Source: Planotetraspora kaengkrachanensis
GTDB lineage: Bacteria; Actinomycetota; Actinomycetes; Streptosporangiales; Streptosporangiaceae
Assembly: GCF_016862895.1 (NCBI RefSeq)
Contig: NZ_BONV01000001.1
Coordinates: 310,001-374,000, forward strand
DNA length: 64,000 nucleotides
Direction: 5' to 3'
Notes under the pieces: model-generated
Told to the model about the DNA's origin: nothing
The model's database searches: none
Seen by the model: only the letters and a program-made list of their open reading frames with translations
Made by a program: the position numbers and the translations under genes
Shown here: in pieces, positions 1 through 8,920 of the stretch
Position numbering within the stretch: position 1 is the first letter of the stretch
How the letters are laid out: every line of letters starts with the position of its first letter

Positions 1-2
1 CG

Positions 3-563
3 CTGTTCTCCTCGGTCGTCTCGGGGCTGCTCTACGTCACCTCGCTGTATCTGCAGGACGGCCGGGGGCTCGTGCCGTCCCGGACGGCGGAGACGATGGC
101 GCCGCTGTCCGTCGGGATCATCGCCGCCTCGTTCACGGCACGAGGCCTCATCGCACGGCACGGACGCCGGCTGGTGGCGGCGGGCCTGGCCCTGACGGCC
201 GCGGGTGTGCTCTGCTACCTGGTCGTCATCGGCGCCGACGGCCGATCGATCTGGCCGCTGGCCGCGCCGCTGTTCCTGTGCGGGCTGGGAATGGGCTGCT
301 GCTTCGGCTCCATCTTCGCCGTCGCGCTGGGCGACGTCGGGGAGGAGGAATCTGGCAGCGCCGGCGGGACTCTCAACGCGGCTGAGCAACTCTTCAACTC
401 CGTCGGCGCGGCGGGCATCTCGGCGGTCTTCCTGACCGTCGGCGCCGCCCATGGCCTGCGTGCCGGCATGTTCACCGTCCTGCCTGCCGTACTCGGCGTG
501 ATCGTGCCCTGCGGGTTGTGCCTGCCGTGGCTGCCCCGCACCGCGGCGGCGGACCGGCACTGA
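3..563 (+). CDS. MFS transporter, C-terminal part (cut by window start)
   Basis: The open frame enters from the window edge and ends at a TGA at 561-563, so only the last ~186 residues are present. The first visible residues contain the loop YLQDGRGL, typical of 14-helix (DHA2-type) drug/proton antiporters, and are followed by about four hydrophobic membrane segments (one ends LCGLGMGCCFGSIF). The family exports small molecules using the proton gradient; the substrate cannot be told. The LysR regulator 51 bp downstream on the same strand more likely belongs to the formate dehydrogenase that follows it. Confidence 0.8.
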   Translation: MFSSVVSGLLYVTSLYLQDGRGLVPSRTAETMAPLSVGIIAASFTARGLIARHGRRLVAAGLALTAAGVLCYLVVIGADGRSIWPLAAPLFLCGLGMGCCFGSIFAVALGDVGEEESGSAGGTLNAAEQLFNSVGAAGISAVFLTVGAAHGLRAGMFTVLPAVLGVIVPCGLCLPWLPRTAAADRH

Positions 564-613
564 GACGGTGACGATCTAGACGTGGCGGCGGCGGACGCAC
601 CATCCTGTGGGGG

Positions 614-1582
614 GTGCTGTTACGCCAGTTGGAATATCTGGTCGCCCTGGCGAGGGAACGACACTTCGCCCGTGCCGCCGCCGCCTGCCACGTCTCGCAG
701 CCGTCGTTGTCGGCGGCCATCCGCAAGCTCGAGCGCGAGCTCGGCGTGCCTCTCGTACGGCGAGGCCGGCGTTTCGCCGGGCTCACCCCCGAGGGCGACC
801 GCGTGCTGCTGTGGGCCTACCGCATCCTCGCCGAGTGCGACGGGCTGCGCGACGACCTGTCCGTGATGCGCGAGAGCCTGTCGGGCACGCTGCGCATGGG
901 CGCGATACCGACCGCGCTGACGGCCGCGTCGCTGCTGACGACGCCGTTCTGCGAGCGTCACCCACACGCCAGGGTCTCGTTGTCGTCGTTGTCGTCCAGG
1001 GAGATCAACCGGCAACTGGCGGAATTCGAGATCGACGTGGCGATGACGTACCTCGACGACGAGGAGCTCGGCAGCGTGCGCGCGAGCCCGCTGTACGAGG
1101 AGCGCTATCTCCTGCTCACCCCGGACGACGGCGCGCTGGCCGGGCGGGACGTCGTCCGCTGGGCGGAGGTGGCCGCGCTGCCCTTGTGCCTGCTGGCTCC
1201 AGAGATGCGCAACCGACGCATCCTGGACAGCATCTTCCGCGCCGCGGGCGCCGTCGCGGTGCCCGCCATCGAGACCGACACCGTCTCGGCCCTGTACGCC
1301 CATGTGGCCACGCACCGCTGGTCGAGCGTCATCGCGCACGCCTGGCTGTACATGTTCGGCGTGCCCGACGGCATGCGGGTCGTCCGGATGGAACAGCCCG
1401 CGCAGGTGCCGCGGGTCGGCCTGGTCGTCGCGGACCGGAGCCCCGAGCCGGTCCTCGCCACCGCGCTGCTGGAGACCACCCGGGGGCTGGACCTGCGCGA
1501 CACCCTGGACCGGCTGCTGCGCGACCACCTCGCGCCGCTGCCGACCGCAGTGCCGCCGCAGGCGCGCACGGAGAACTCATAA
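614..1582 (+). CDS. LysR-family transcriptional regulator (formate dehydrogenase-associated)
   Basis: A 322-residue protein with a GTG start. Residues ~2-60 form the winged helix-turn-helix (LRQLEYLVALARERHFARAA, then SQPSLSAAIRKLERELG); residues ~90-300 are the periplasmic-binding-protein-like effector domain. Length is normal for the family. It lies 116 bp upstream of, and codirectional with, a NAD-dependent formate dehydrogenase, a pairing I have seen in other actinomycetes, so it probably senses formate/C1 status or redox state and controls fdh. No inverted repeat with the T-N11-A LysR pattern stood out in the gap. Confidence 0.88.
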   Translation: MLLRQLEYLVALARERHFARAAAACHVSQPSLSAAIRKLERELGVPLVRRGRRFAGLTPEGDRVLLWAYRILAECDGLRDDLSVMRESLSGTLRMGAIPTALTAASLLTTPFCERHPHARVSLSSLSSREINRQLAEFEIDVAMTYLDDEELGSVRASPLYEERYLLLTPDDGALAGRDVVRWAEVAALPLCLLAPEMRNRRILDSIFRAAGAVAVPAIETDTVSALYAHVATHRWSSVIAHAWLYMFGVPDGMRVVRMEQPAQVPRVGLVVADRSPEPVLATALLETTRGLDLRDTLDRLLRDHLAPLPTAVPPQARTENS

Positions 1583-1698
1583 ACGGAGAACTCATAGAAG
1601 CGCCCTATCCCGCGATAGGAACTTTCGCTTTGACGTGCGGATACGTCCACGCGGAACGTGGAGACATCTGCCCCCGGCCTCGATGAGGAGCCGACATC

Positions 1699-2859
1699 AT
1701 GGCGAAAGTGCTCTGCGTCCTGTACGACGACCCGACCAGCGGATACCCCACCACGTACGCGAGGGACGACCTGCCGGTCGTCGACGCATATCCCGGCGGC
1801 CAGACCCTGCCCACACCCAAGGCCGTCGACTTCACCCCCGGCCACCTGCTCGGCAGCGTCTCAGGCGAACTCGGCCTCCGCCGCTTCCTCGAAGAACGCG
1901 GCCACACCCTGGTCGTCACCTCCGACAAAGAAGGCACCGACTCGGTCTTCGACCGCGAACTGCCCGACGCCGACGTCGTCATCTCCCAGCCGTTCTGGCC
2001 CGCCTACCTCACAGCCGAACGCATCGCGAAAGCACCCAACCTGAAGCTCGCCATCACCGCCGGAATCGGCTCCGACCACGTCGACCTCGACGCCGCCATC
2101 ACCCACGGCATCACCGTCGCCGAAGTCACCTACTGCAACAGCATCAGCGTCGCCGAACACGTCGTCATGATGATCCTCTCCCAGGTCCGCAACTACCTGC
2201 CCTCCTACCAGGTCGTCCTCGACGGCGGATGGAACATCGCCGACTGCGTCAGCCGCTCCTACGACGTCGAGGGCATGCACATCGGCACCGTCGCCGCCGG
2301 CCGCATCGGCCTGGCCGTCCTGCGCAGACTCAAGCCCTTCGACGTACGCCTCCACTACACCGACCGCCACCGCCTCCCCCGTGAGGTCGAGGAGGAACTC
2401 GGCCTCACCTGGCACGACAGCACCCAGGACATGGTCCCCTTCTGCGACGTGGTGACGGTCAACGCCCCGCTGCACCCTGAGACCGAGGGACTGTTCGACG
2501 ACAAACTCATCTCCACGATGAAACGCGGCGCCTACCTGATCAACACGGCCCGCGCGAAGATCGCCGACCGCGACTCCATCGCACGAGCCCTGGAAAGCGG
2601 CCAACTCGCCGGATACGCAGGCGACGTCTGGTACCCCCAACCCGCCCCGGCCGACCACCCCTGGCGGACCATGCCCCACCACGGCATGACCCCGCACATC
2701 TCCGGATCGTCGCTGTCGGCCCAGGCGCGCTACGCCGCCGGCACCCGCGAAATCCTCGAAGCCTGGCTCGACGGAACCCCCATCCGCGACGAATACCTCA
2801 TCGTCCAAGGCGGAGGCCTCGCCGGCACCGGGGCCCACTCCTACTCCACCCGGAGCTGA
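1699..2859 (+). CDS. fdh: NAD-dependent formate dehydrogenase
   Basis: 386 residues, closely resembling the metal-free Pseudomonas-type formate dehydrogenase over its whole length. It oxidises formate to CO2 with reduction of NAD+ in the cytoplasm. The catalytic set is visible: Asn in TYCNSISV, the NAD-binding AAGRIG loop, Asp in HYTDRHRLP (NAD rather than NADP preference), Arg in NTAR, Gln in PQPAP, and His/Ser in PHISGSS. A GAGGAG ribosome-binding site sits 8 bases before the ATG. One oddity is NTARAK where the classical enzymes have NTARGK. A strong hairpin terminator follows the stop, so it forms its own unit behind the LysR gene. Confidence 0.95.
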   Translation: MAKVLCVLYDDPTSGYPTTYARDDLPVVDAYPGGQTLPTPKAVDFTPGHLLGSVSGELGLRRFLEERGHTLVVTSDKEGTDSVFDRELPDADVVISQPFWPAYLTAERIAKAPNLKLAITAGIGSDHVDLDAAITHGITVAEVTYCNSISVAEHVVMMILSQVRNYLPSYQVVLDGGWNIADCVSRSYDVEGMHIGTVAAGRIGLAVLRRLKPFDVRLHYTDRHRLPREVEEELGLTWHDSTQDMVPFCDVVTVNAPLHPETEGLFDDKLISTMKRGAYLINTARAKIADRDSIARALESGQLAGYAGDVWYPQPAPADHPWRTMPHHGMTPHISGSSLSAQARYAAGTREILEAWLDGTPIRDEYLIVQGGGLAGTGAHSYSTRS

Positions 2860-2867
2860 CCGCGGAT

Positions 2868-2904
2868 CCGCCCCGGTGGAGCCATGGTGTCTCCACCGGG
2901 GCGG
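2868..2904 (+). terminator. hairpin terminator after fdh
   Basis: Perfect 14-bp GC-rich stem (2868-2881 pairs with 2891-2904) with a 9-nt loop, starting 9 bp after the fdh stop. No U-tract follows, as is usual in high-GC actinomycetes. Confidence 0.75.
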
Positions 2905-2975
2905 CGCATTCAGGTCAAGCACGCTCACGTTTCCCTATAGATGGAGATTGCCGACGCAAGGGTAGAGATTCGCCC

Positions 2976-3038
2976 GTGATGGTCGAAATCAACCGACACG
3001 GCCTCCTGCCGGGTGGCGCCGAACCGGTGGTCCCATGA
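2976..3038 (+). CDS. possible short leader ORF or gene remnant before the molybdopterin subunit
   Basis: A GTG-ATG frame of about 20 codons whose TGA overlaps the ATG of the next gene (ATGA). The overlap is the usual arrangement for translational coupling. The peptide is too short to assign; it may be a leader peptide or the last codons of a lost FAD or [2Fe-2S] partner subunit. Only the overlap geometry supports it. Confidence 0.25.
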   Translation: MMVEINRHGLLPGGAEPVVP

Positions 3039-5119
3039 CGCTCACGGGCACGCAGGCGGTCGGGGCGGCCCTGAGCCGGATCGAGGGGCGGGAGAAGGTC
3101 ACCGGTACGGCCCGCTACGCGTTCGAGTATGCGGCGGGCCGCGACGTCGCCCACGCCGTGCCTGTTCAGGCGACCATCGGCAGGGGCGAGGTCGTCGAGG
3201 TGGACACCGATCCCGTGCTCGCCCTGCCGGGCGTCATCGCGGTGATCTGGTACGGCAACGCGCCTCGCCTGGGCCCTTCGGACGACGGCGAACTCGCCCT
3301 GTTCCAGTCGAACCGGGTGGCGTACCGGGGCCAGATCGTGGCGGCGGTGGTCGCGGAGACGATCGAGACGGCCCGCGAGGCGGCCGGCCGGGTCCGGATC
3401 GAGTACCGGCAGGAGCCGCACGACGTGGTGCTGCGGGTCGACCATCCCGCCATGTACAGGCCGCCGAAGGTGGCCCCCGACTACCCGACGGACACCGAGG
3501 TGGGCGACCCCGACACGGCGCTGCGTGAGGCCGCCGTCAGCGTCGACCTGACCTACACCACGCCCGCCCAGCACAACAACCCGATGGAGCCGCACGCGAC
3601 GGTGGCCGTCTGGGAGGACGGCGGCCTCACGCTGTACGACTCCAACCAGGGCTCGTCGGCGGTCCGCGACGTCCTGTCGAGGCTGTTCGAGCTGCCGCCA
3701 GACCGGGTACGCGTGATCGCACCGCACGTGGGCGGCGGCTTCGGGTCCAAACTGGCGCCCCATCCCCCGGTGGTCCTCGCCGCCGTCGCCGCGAAGGTGA
3801 CCGGCCGGGCGGTGAAGGTGGCGACGACGCGGCAGCAGATGTTCGCCTTCGTCGGCTACCGTACGCCGATCATCCAGCGGGTCCGCCTGGGCGCAGGCAG
3901 GGACGGCGGCCTGACGGCCGTCATTCACGACGCCTTCGAGCAGACCTCCACCGTCAGGGAGTTCGCCGAGCAGACGACGACCCCCACCCGTGTCATGTAC
4001 GCCGCGCCCAACCGGCGGACGACCCACCGGCTGACCGCACTCGACGTCCCGACGCCGACGTTCATGCGTGCGCCCGGCGAGTGCCCGGGGATGTTCGCGC
4101 TGGAGTCGGCCATGGACGAGCTGGCCATCGCCTGCGGGATCGACCCGATCGAGTTGCGCCTCCGCAACGAACCCGCGGTGCACCCCGAGACCGGCGTGCC
4201 GTTCAGCTCACGCGGCCTCGTCGCGTGCCTGCGCGAGGGGGCGGAACGGTTCGGATGGGCGGACCGCGATCCCACGCCGGGCGCGCGCAGAGCCGGCCGC
4301 CGGATGGTCGGGACCGGCGTGGCCTCCTCGACATATCCCGTCGTCCGCCGCCCGTCGCAGGCGACGGCACGCGTGGAGGCCGACGGGCGGTTCACGGTGG
4401 GCGTCGCCGCCGCCGACATCGGCACGGGAGCGCGGACGGCGCTGACCCAGATCGCCGCCGACGCCCTGCGCGTCTCGCCGGACGAGGTGCGCGTGGAGGT
4501 CGGTGACAGCCGCCTGCCCACCGCGCCCATCGCCGGCGGGTCCATGGGCACCGCCTCCTGGGGGACGGCGGTCGTGCGGGCCTGCGAGGCGCTGCGGGAG
4601 GAGATCGGCCGCAGGGGCGACGTCCGGCCGCTCGAAGCCCGCGCCGACACCGCCGACGAGATCGCGTCGCAGCCGAGGCTGTCCCGTCATGCCTTCGGAG
4701 CCCAGTTCGCCGAGGTCGCGGTCGACACGGACACCGGCGAGGTACGGGTGACCCGCCTGCTCGGCGTCTTCGCGGTCGGCCGGGTGATCAACCCGAAGAC
4801 GGCGAGGTCGCAGTTCATCGGGGGCATGACGATGGGACTCGGCATGGCGCTGATGGAGGAGAGCGTGATGGACGTGGAGTTCGGCGACTACCTCAACCAC
4901 GACTTCGCCCAGTATCACGTGGCCGCGTGCGCCGACGTGCCCGAGATCGAGGTCCACTGGATCGAGGAGGAGGACCCGCAGATCAATCCGATGGGTTCCA
5001 AGGGCATCGGCGAGATCGGCATCGTCGGCACGGCCGCCGCCGTGGCCAACGCCGTCCACCACGCCACCGGCATCCGGGTGCGCGACCTTCCCATCCGCAT
5101 CGACCGTCTGGTGCACTGA
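3035..5119 (+). CDS. xanthine dehydrogenase-family molybdopterin-binding subunit, orphan
   Basis: 694 residues. The N-terminal ~120 residues form the hammerhead (ALSRIEGREKVTGTARY), followed by the two molybdopterin-binding lobes with HVGGGFGSK near residue ~235 and the GIGEIGIVGT segment near the C-terminus, where the glutamate acts as catalytic base. Closest in type to YagR/PaoC aldehyde oxidoreductases. These enzymes normally need a [2Fe-2S] subunit and an FAD subunit encoded next door; neither is present here (fdh lies upstream, a small peptide and an aldo/keto reductase downstream). It may borrow partners from elsewhere or be a decaying remnant. The ATG at 3035 is the only in-frame start after the stop at 2963. 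Confidence 0.85.
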   Translation: MTLTGTQAVGAALSRIEGREKVTGTARYAFEYAAGRDVAHAVPVQATIGRGEVVEVDTDPVLALPGVIAVIWYGNAPRLGPSDDGELALFQSNRVAYRGQIVAAVVAETIETAREAAGRVRIEYRQEPHDVVLRVDHPAMYRPPKVAPDYPTDTEVGDPDTALREAAVSVDLTYTTPAQHNNPMEPHATVAVWEDGGLTLYDSNQGSSAVRDVLSRLFELPPDRVRVIAPHVGGGFGSKLAPHPPVVLAAVAAKVTGRAVKVATTRQQMFAFVGYRTPIIQRVRLGAGRDGGLTAVIHDAFEQTSTVREFAEQTTTPTRVMYAAPNRRTTHRLTALDVPTPTFMRAPGECPGMFALESAMDELAIACGIDPIELRLRNEPAVHPETGVPFSSRGLVACLREGAERFGWADRDPTPGARRAGRRMVGTGVASSTYPVVRRPSQATARVEADGRFTVGVAAADIGTGARTALTQIAADALRVSPDEVRVEVGDSRLPTAPIAGGSMGTASWGTAVVRACEALREEIGRRGDVRPLEARADTADEIASQPRLSRHAFGAQFAEVAVDTDTGEVRVTRLLGVFAVGRVINPKTARSQFIGGMTMGLGMALMEESVMDVEFGDYLNHDFAQYHVAACADVPEIEVHWIEEEDPQINPMGSKGIGEIGIVGTAAAVANAVHHATGIRVRDLPIRIDRLVH

Positions 5120-5190
5120 GACCGGCGGAGACCGGGCACAGGCCGGGCCGTACGGTCCGCTGCCGGAGCCGGCCGCATGTCGCGTGGACC

Positions 5191-5222
5191 GTGACGGCCG
5201 TGACGGCCGTGACGGCCGTGAC
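5191..5222. repeat. 9-bp tandem repeat
   Basis: GTGACGGCC repeated three times plus a partial fourth copy, in the gap between the molybdopterin-subunit gene and the small exported peptide gene. Confidence 0.8.
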
Positions 5223-5238
5223 CCGCGCCCGGGCGGGG

Positions 5239-5397
5239 CTAGCTGCCCATGATGTTGCCATCGGTGTGCATGACCGGACCGCCATGGCCGGCCTCCGCGG
5301 TGGCCGCGGGGGCTGCTGCCGTGAGGCCGAGCACGATGATGGTCACTGCCGTCGCCGCACCGGCGAGGAGCCGGGCCGTGAAGCCACGGGACTTCAT
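5239..5397 (-). CDS. small exported peptide with His/Met/Gly-rich tail
   Basis: 52 residues from the ATG at 5397, which has a good AAAGGTGG ribosome-binding site 6 bases upstream. The longer frame to 5520 has no such site. A basic n-region (MKSRGFTAR) is followed by a hydrophobic core (residues ~10-30), an Ala-rich cleavage-like region, then a tail of about 18 residues containing two His, two Met and several Gly. It looks like a secretory precursor giving a very short mature peptide, or a single-pass membrane peptide. I do not recognise a family. The His/Met tail could bind metal, but that is speculation. Confidence 0.6.
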   Translation of the reverse strand: MKSRGFTARLLAGAATAVTIIVLGLTAAAPAATAEAGHGGPVMHTDGNIMGS

Positions 5398-5544
5398 CGG
5401 ATACCACCTTTCCTCGTGATCATTTTCGAGTGTTACATATGGGGCGGTTCGGGTCACAGAGTTCCGGTCACCGGTCGTACGGCGGGACGACCGCCCAGGA
5501 GACGGGCGGTCGTCGCGCACCGGCAGGATCGACGCGTCAAACGT

Positions 5545-6570
5545 CTAGACCTCCCGAGCTTCGGAAGTGTCCGACATATCCGAGTACCGGGCGCCCACCA
5601 CTTCGCCTGCGATCGGCTCCAGCAGTGCCAGCTCGTCCGCGGTCAGCACGATCCGGGTGGCCGCGGCGTTCTCCAGGAGGCGGCTGCGCCTGCGGGTCCC
5701 GGGGATCGGCACCACTGTCAGGCCGTGCGATTCGGCCCGCTGCTGCACCCAGGCCAGGGCGATCTGCCCCATGGTGGCGCCGTGGTCCGCCGCGATCTTA
5801 CGCACGGGCTCCAGAAGAACCGCGTTCGCCCTGGCGTTGTCGCCGGACAGGCGCGGTACCGACCGCCGGAAGTCGCCGCCGGTGAAATCCTTGCTCGCGT
5901 CCGTGAAGGCACCGGCCAGAAAGGCCCGCCCGAGCGGCGAGTACGGCACGAAGGCGACCCCGAGCTCGGCGGCGGCGCCGACCACGCTGCGCTCGACCTC
6001 ACGGCTGATGAGCGACCACTCCGACTGCACGGCGGTGATCGGGTGCACGGCGTGCGCCTCGCGCAGCTCGGCTCCGGTGACCTCGCTCAGGCCGAGGTGC
6101 TTGATCTTGCCTTCGCGCACCAGCTCGGCCATGGCGCCGACGGATTCGGCGAACGGTACGCCGGGGTCTCTGCGGTGCATGTAGTAGACGTCGATGACGT
6201 CGACGTTCAGGCGGCGCAGGCTCGCCTCGACGGCCCCTTTGATGTACGCGGGATCGTTGCGGATGCCCATGTAGCCCGTGCCGTCGGCACGGCTCTCGAA
6301 GCCGAACTTGGTGGCCAGAGTGATCTCGTCGCGGTGCGCGGCGACGAACGGCACGAGGAACTCCTCATTGGCACCGTGGCCGTACGCGTCGGCGGTGTCG
6401 ATGAGGGTGACGCCCGCCTCGACGGCGGCCGCCAGGGTGTCGCGGGCGGCCGCGGCGTCCGTCTGTCCATAGCCTGCGCTGATGCCCATGGCACCGAAGC
6501 CCTGTACGCCGACGAGAGGGCCGCCGGTGCCCAGCTCGACCTTACGGATCTGTTCGGTGAGGTTGCTCAT
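5545..6570 (-). CDS. aldo/keto reductase
   Basis: 341 residues, starting at the ATG at 6570 (MSNLTEQIRKVELG); an AAGGGG site lies upstream and the further N-terminal extension has no family character. The (alpha/beta)8 barrel catalytic tetrad is readable: Asp and Tyr in DTADAYGHG, Lys in ATKFGF, His in YYMHRRDP. The C-terminal VVPIPGTRRRSRLLENA segment binds NADPH. Likely an NADPH-dependent reductase of small carbonyl compounds. It is divergent from the XRE-type regulator at 6818, which is a good candidate for its controller. Confidence 0.92.
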   Translation of the reverse strand: MSNLTEQIRKVELGTGGPLVGVQGFGAMGISAGYGQTDAAAARDTLAAAVEAGVTLIDTADAYGHGANEEFLVPFVAAHRDEITLATKFGFESRADGTGYMGIRNDPAYIKGAVEASLRRLNVDVIDVYYMHRRDPGVPFAESVGAMAELVREGKIKHLGLSEVTGAELREAHAVHPITAVQSEWSLISREVERSVVGAAAELGVAFVPYSPLGRAFLAGAFTDASKDFTGGDFRRSVPRLSGDNARANAVLLEPVRKIAADHGATMGQIALAWVQQRAESHGLTVVPIPGTRRRSRLLENAAATRIVLTADELALLEPIAGEVVGARYSDMSDTSEAREV

Positions 6571-6804
6571 GATGGCACTCAGGCCCCTTCCGGCGCCCGA
6601 CGGGCGCCCATGTAGAAATCGATCTCGGAATCGAGCCCGGCGAGGGGGTCCCCACGTCCCACGCGGCGACCTCCGGTGGGCCCGATCTCCTGTCGCGTCC
6701 AGCTGGCCAGCTGCTTTCTCCATTGGGCGGGGAGAACGCGCGTCGTAGGGAGTCCTGGCTGTTAGGTGCCCTGGCAGGGCCCCTCATGTCCGCCGTCGCC
6801 GACA

Positions 6805-6810
6805 TAGCCT
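6805..6810 (+). promoter_or_regulatory. -10 box (TAGCCT) of leaderless XRE gene
   Basis: TANNNT hexamer exactly 7 bases before the ATG at 6818, so transcription should begin at or next to the start codon. Confidence 0.5.
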
Positions 6811-6817
6811 GGTGGGC

Positions 6818-7711
6818 ATGGATCGTCGGCAGGAGATCAGTCAGTTCCTGCGTACGCGCCGCGCGAAGGTCTCACCCGAACAGGCGGGGTTCAGCAGAGT
6901 CGGGAACCGTCGTGTGTCGGGCCTGCGCCGCGAGGAGGTCGCCGTCATCGCCGGCGTGAGCGTCGAGTACTACAGGCGCATCGAGCGCGGGGCGATCGCC
7001 GGTGTGTCCGCCGACGTGCTCGGCGCCATCGCCGAGGCGCTGCAGCTCGACGAAGCGGAAGCCGCGCATCTCTTCAATCTCGCCCGCGCCGCGAGGGGGG
7101 CGAGAAAGGCGAGCCCGCGCGATACGGTGCAGCGCGTACGACCCGGCATCCAGCGCATTCTCGAGGCCTTCGTCGGGTCGCCCGCCTCGGTCCACAACGA
7201 GCGGACGGATCTACTCGCCACGAACCGCCTCGGTCGCGCCTTCTACAGTGAACTCCTTGCCGGCGACATCGCGCGCGGCAACAACGCCCGGTTCGTCTTT
7301 CTCGACCCCCGCTCGCGCGATTTCTACTCGGATTGGGGAACAAGCGCCGATCAGCTCATCGCGATCATGCGCGGGCACCTCGGGCGAAACCCCGGCGACC
7401 GCGGCCTGTCGAATCTCATCGGGGAGCTGTCGGCTCAGAGCCGGGAATTCAGCACGCGGTGGGCGTCGTACAACGTCGAAAGTCACCGCACCGGCCGCAA
7501 GCACGTCAACCATCCCACCGTCGGAGCGCTCGAGCTCGACTACGAGACGATAGAGCTGTCGTCCGACCCGGGGTTGACGCTCCTGACGTATTTCGCCGAG
7601 CCGGGCTCGCCGAGTGCCGAGCGGCTCGCCCTGCTGGCGAGCTGGGCTGCGACATCCGACCAGGACGCCGTCGAGCGGACCGCGCGATCAGCGGTTGACG
7701 AGGATCGATGA
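6818..7711 (+). CDS. XRE-type regulator with MmyB-like ligand domain
   Basis: 297 residues. The N-terminal ~75 residues are a helix-turn-helix with the RREEVAVIAGVSVEYYRRIERG pattern usual in this actinobacterial group; the C-terminal ~180 residues match the MmyB-type ligand-binding fold (the SPASVHNERTDLLATNRLGRAFYS region). The start was set at ATG 6818 rather than GTG 6812 because a -10 box lies 7 bases upstream. Such regulators are commonly divergent from an oxidoreductase they repress, as here with the aldo/keto reductase. Confidence 0.88.
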   Translation: MDRRQEISQFLRTRRAKVSPEQAGFSRVGNRRVSGLRREEVAVIAGVSVEYYRRIERGAIAGVSADVLGAIAEALQLDEAEAAHLFNLARAARGARKASPRDTVQRVRPGIQRILEAFVGSPASVHNERTDLLATNRLGRAFYSELLAGDIARGNNARFVFLDPRSRDFYSDWGTSADQLIAIMRGHLGRNPGDRGLSNLIGELSAQSREFSTRWASYNVESHRTGRKHVNHPTVGALELDYETIELSSDPGLTLLTYFAEPGSPSAERLALLASWAATSDQDAVERTARSAVDEDR

Positions 7712-7755
7712 GCGATACCCAGGCGACCACCCGGCCTGCGTCGTGCGCCCGGGTG

Positions 7756-8772
7756 TCAGGGGCGGCCGTCGACGCGCCGGGAGGCATCGCCGAACACCCA
7801 GGGTGAGGTCTGCGCGATGAAGGACGACGGGAACGTGGGGCTGAACCCGGTCGCGTCCTCAAGCCGGCGGGCGGCCTCGTCCGGCAGATCGACGCCGAGC
7901 GTACCGAGGTTGTCGGCCAGCTGCTCGACGGCGCGGGCACCGATGATGGGGTGAACGGCACGGGAGCGCGACCTGACCCAGGCGAGGGCGACCTGCGATG
8001 AAGTGACACCCAGTTCGTCGGCCACCGCCTGGACCGTCTTGGCGACGTTGAGATCATGCTCACTGATCTGACCGGGGTCGAGGCGGCTGGGGGCGTCGTT
8101 CGCGCCGCTGGTGTACTTGCCCGACAGGACGCCTCCGCCCAGAGGGCTCCAGGCGGCGACGGTCATGCCGAAGGATTCGGCCATGGGCAGCAGTTCGTTC
8201 TCGATGTCCCGGTTGAGCAGGCTGTAGGGCACCTGGAGACCGGCGAACGGCGTCCAGCCGCGCCACTCGGCCAGGGTGTTGGCGCGGGAGACGATCCAGG
8301 CCGGGGCGTCGGAGATCCCGACGTAGAGGACCTTCCCCCCGCGGACGGCGTCGTCCAGAGCCCGCATCGTCTCCTCGATCGGGGTGTGCCGGTCCCACAG
8401 GTGCACCCAGTAGATGTCGACGTAGTCGGTGCCCAACCGGCGCAGGCTCGTCTCCAGCGACGACGTCAGGTTCTTGCGGTGGTTGCCGGCGGCGTTGGGG
8501 TCGGTGCCGTCGCGGGAGACGGTGTACTTGGTGGCCAGTACGAACCGGTCCCTGCGCCCGTGCAGCAGTTCACCGAGGAACTCCTCACTGGCGCCACCGC
8601 GGTAGTTGATCGCGGTGTCGACGACGTTGCCGCCGGCGTCGGCATAGGCGTCCAGGATGCGCCGGCATTCGTCAAGAGGAGCGCCCACACCGCCCTGTTC
8701 GCCGAAGGTCATCGCCCCGAGGAACAGTTCGGACACACGCAGGCCGGTCTGGCCGAAAAGCCGGTAACGCAT
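7756..8772 (-). CDS. aldo/keto reductase
   Basis: 338 residues with a GAGGAG ribosome-binding site 5 bases before the ATG. The tetrad is present: Asp/Tyr in DTAINYRGG, Lys in ATKYT, His in YWVHLWD. The overall pattern (MRYRLFGQTGLRVSELFLG...) fits the AKR subgroup related to potassium-channel beta subunits. It converges with the XRE gene. Specific substrate unknown. Confidence 0.92.
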   Translation of the reverse strand: MRYRLFGQTGLRVSELFLGAMTFGEQGGVGAPLDECRRILDAYADAGGNVVDTAINYRGGASEEFLGELLHGRRDRFVLATKYTVSRDGTDPNAAGNHRKNLTSSLETSLRRLGTDYVDIYWVHLWDRHTPIEETMRALDDAVRGGKVLYVGISDAPAWIVSRANTLAEWRGWTPFAGLQVPYSLLNRDIENELLPMAESFGMTVAAWSPLGGGVLSGKYTSGANDAPSRLDPGQISEHDLNVAKTVQAVADELGVTSSQVALAWVRSRSRAVHPIIGARAVEQLADNLGTLGVDLPDEAARRLEDATGFSPTFPSSFIAQTSPWVFGDASRRVDGRP

Positions 8773-8920
8773 GGGTACTCCTCAGGGACTCAGACGACGC
8801 CATGGGAAAGGTACCAACGGCAGTGATCAAGTCACGCCGGCGGGGCGGTTTCCCGGCTGCTCGCCCCCGTCCCGCGCCGTGGCCGGCCCTTTAGGAGTCA
8901 GCCACGATGAGGGGGCGACA

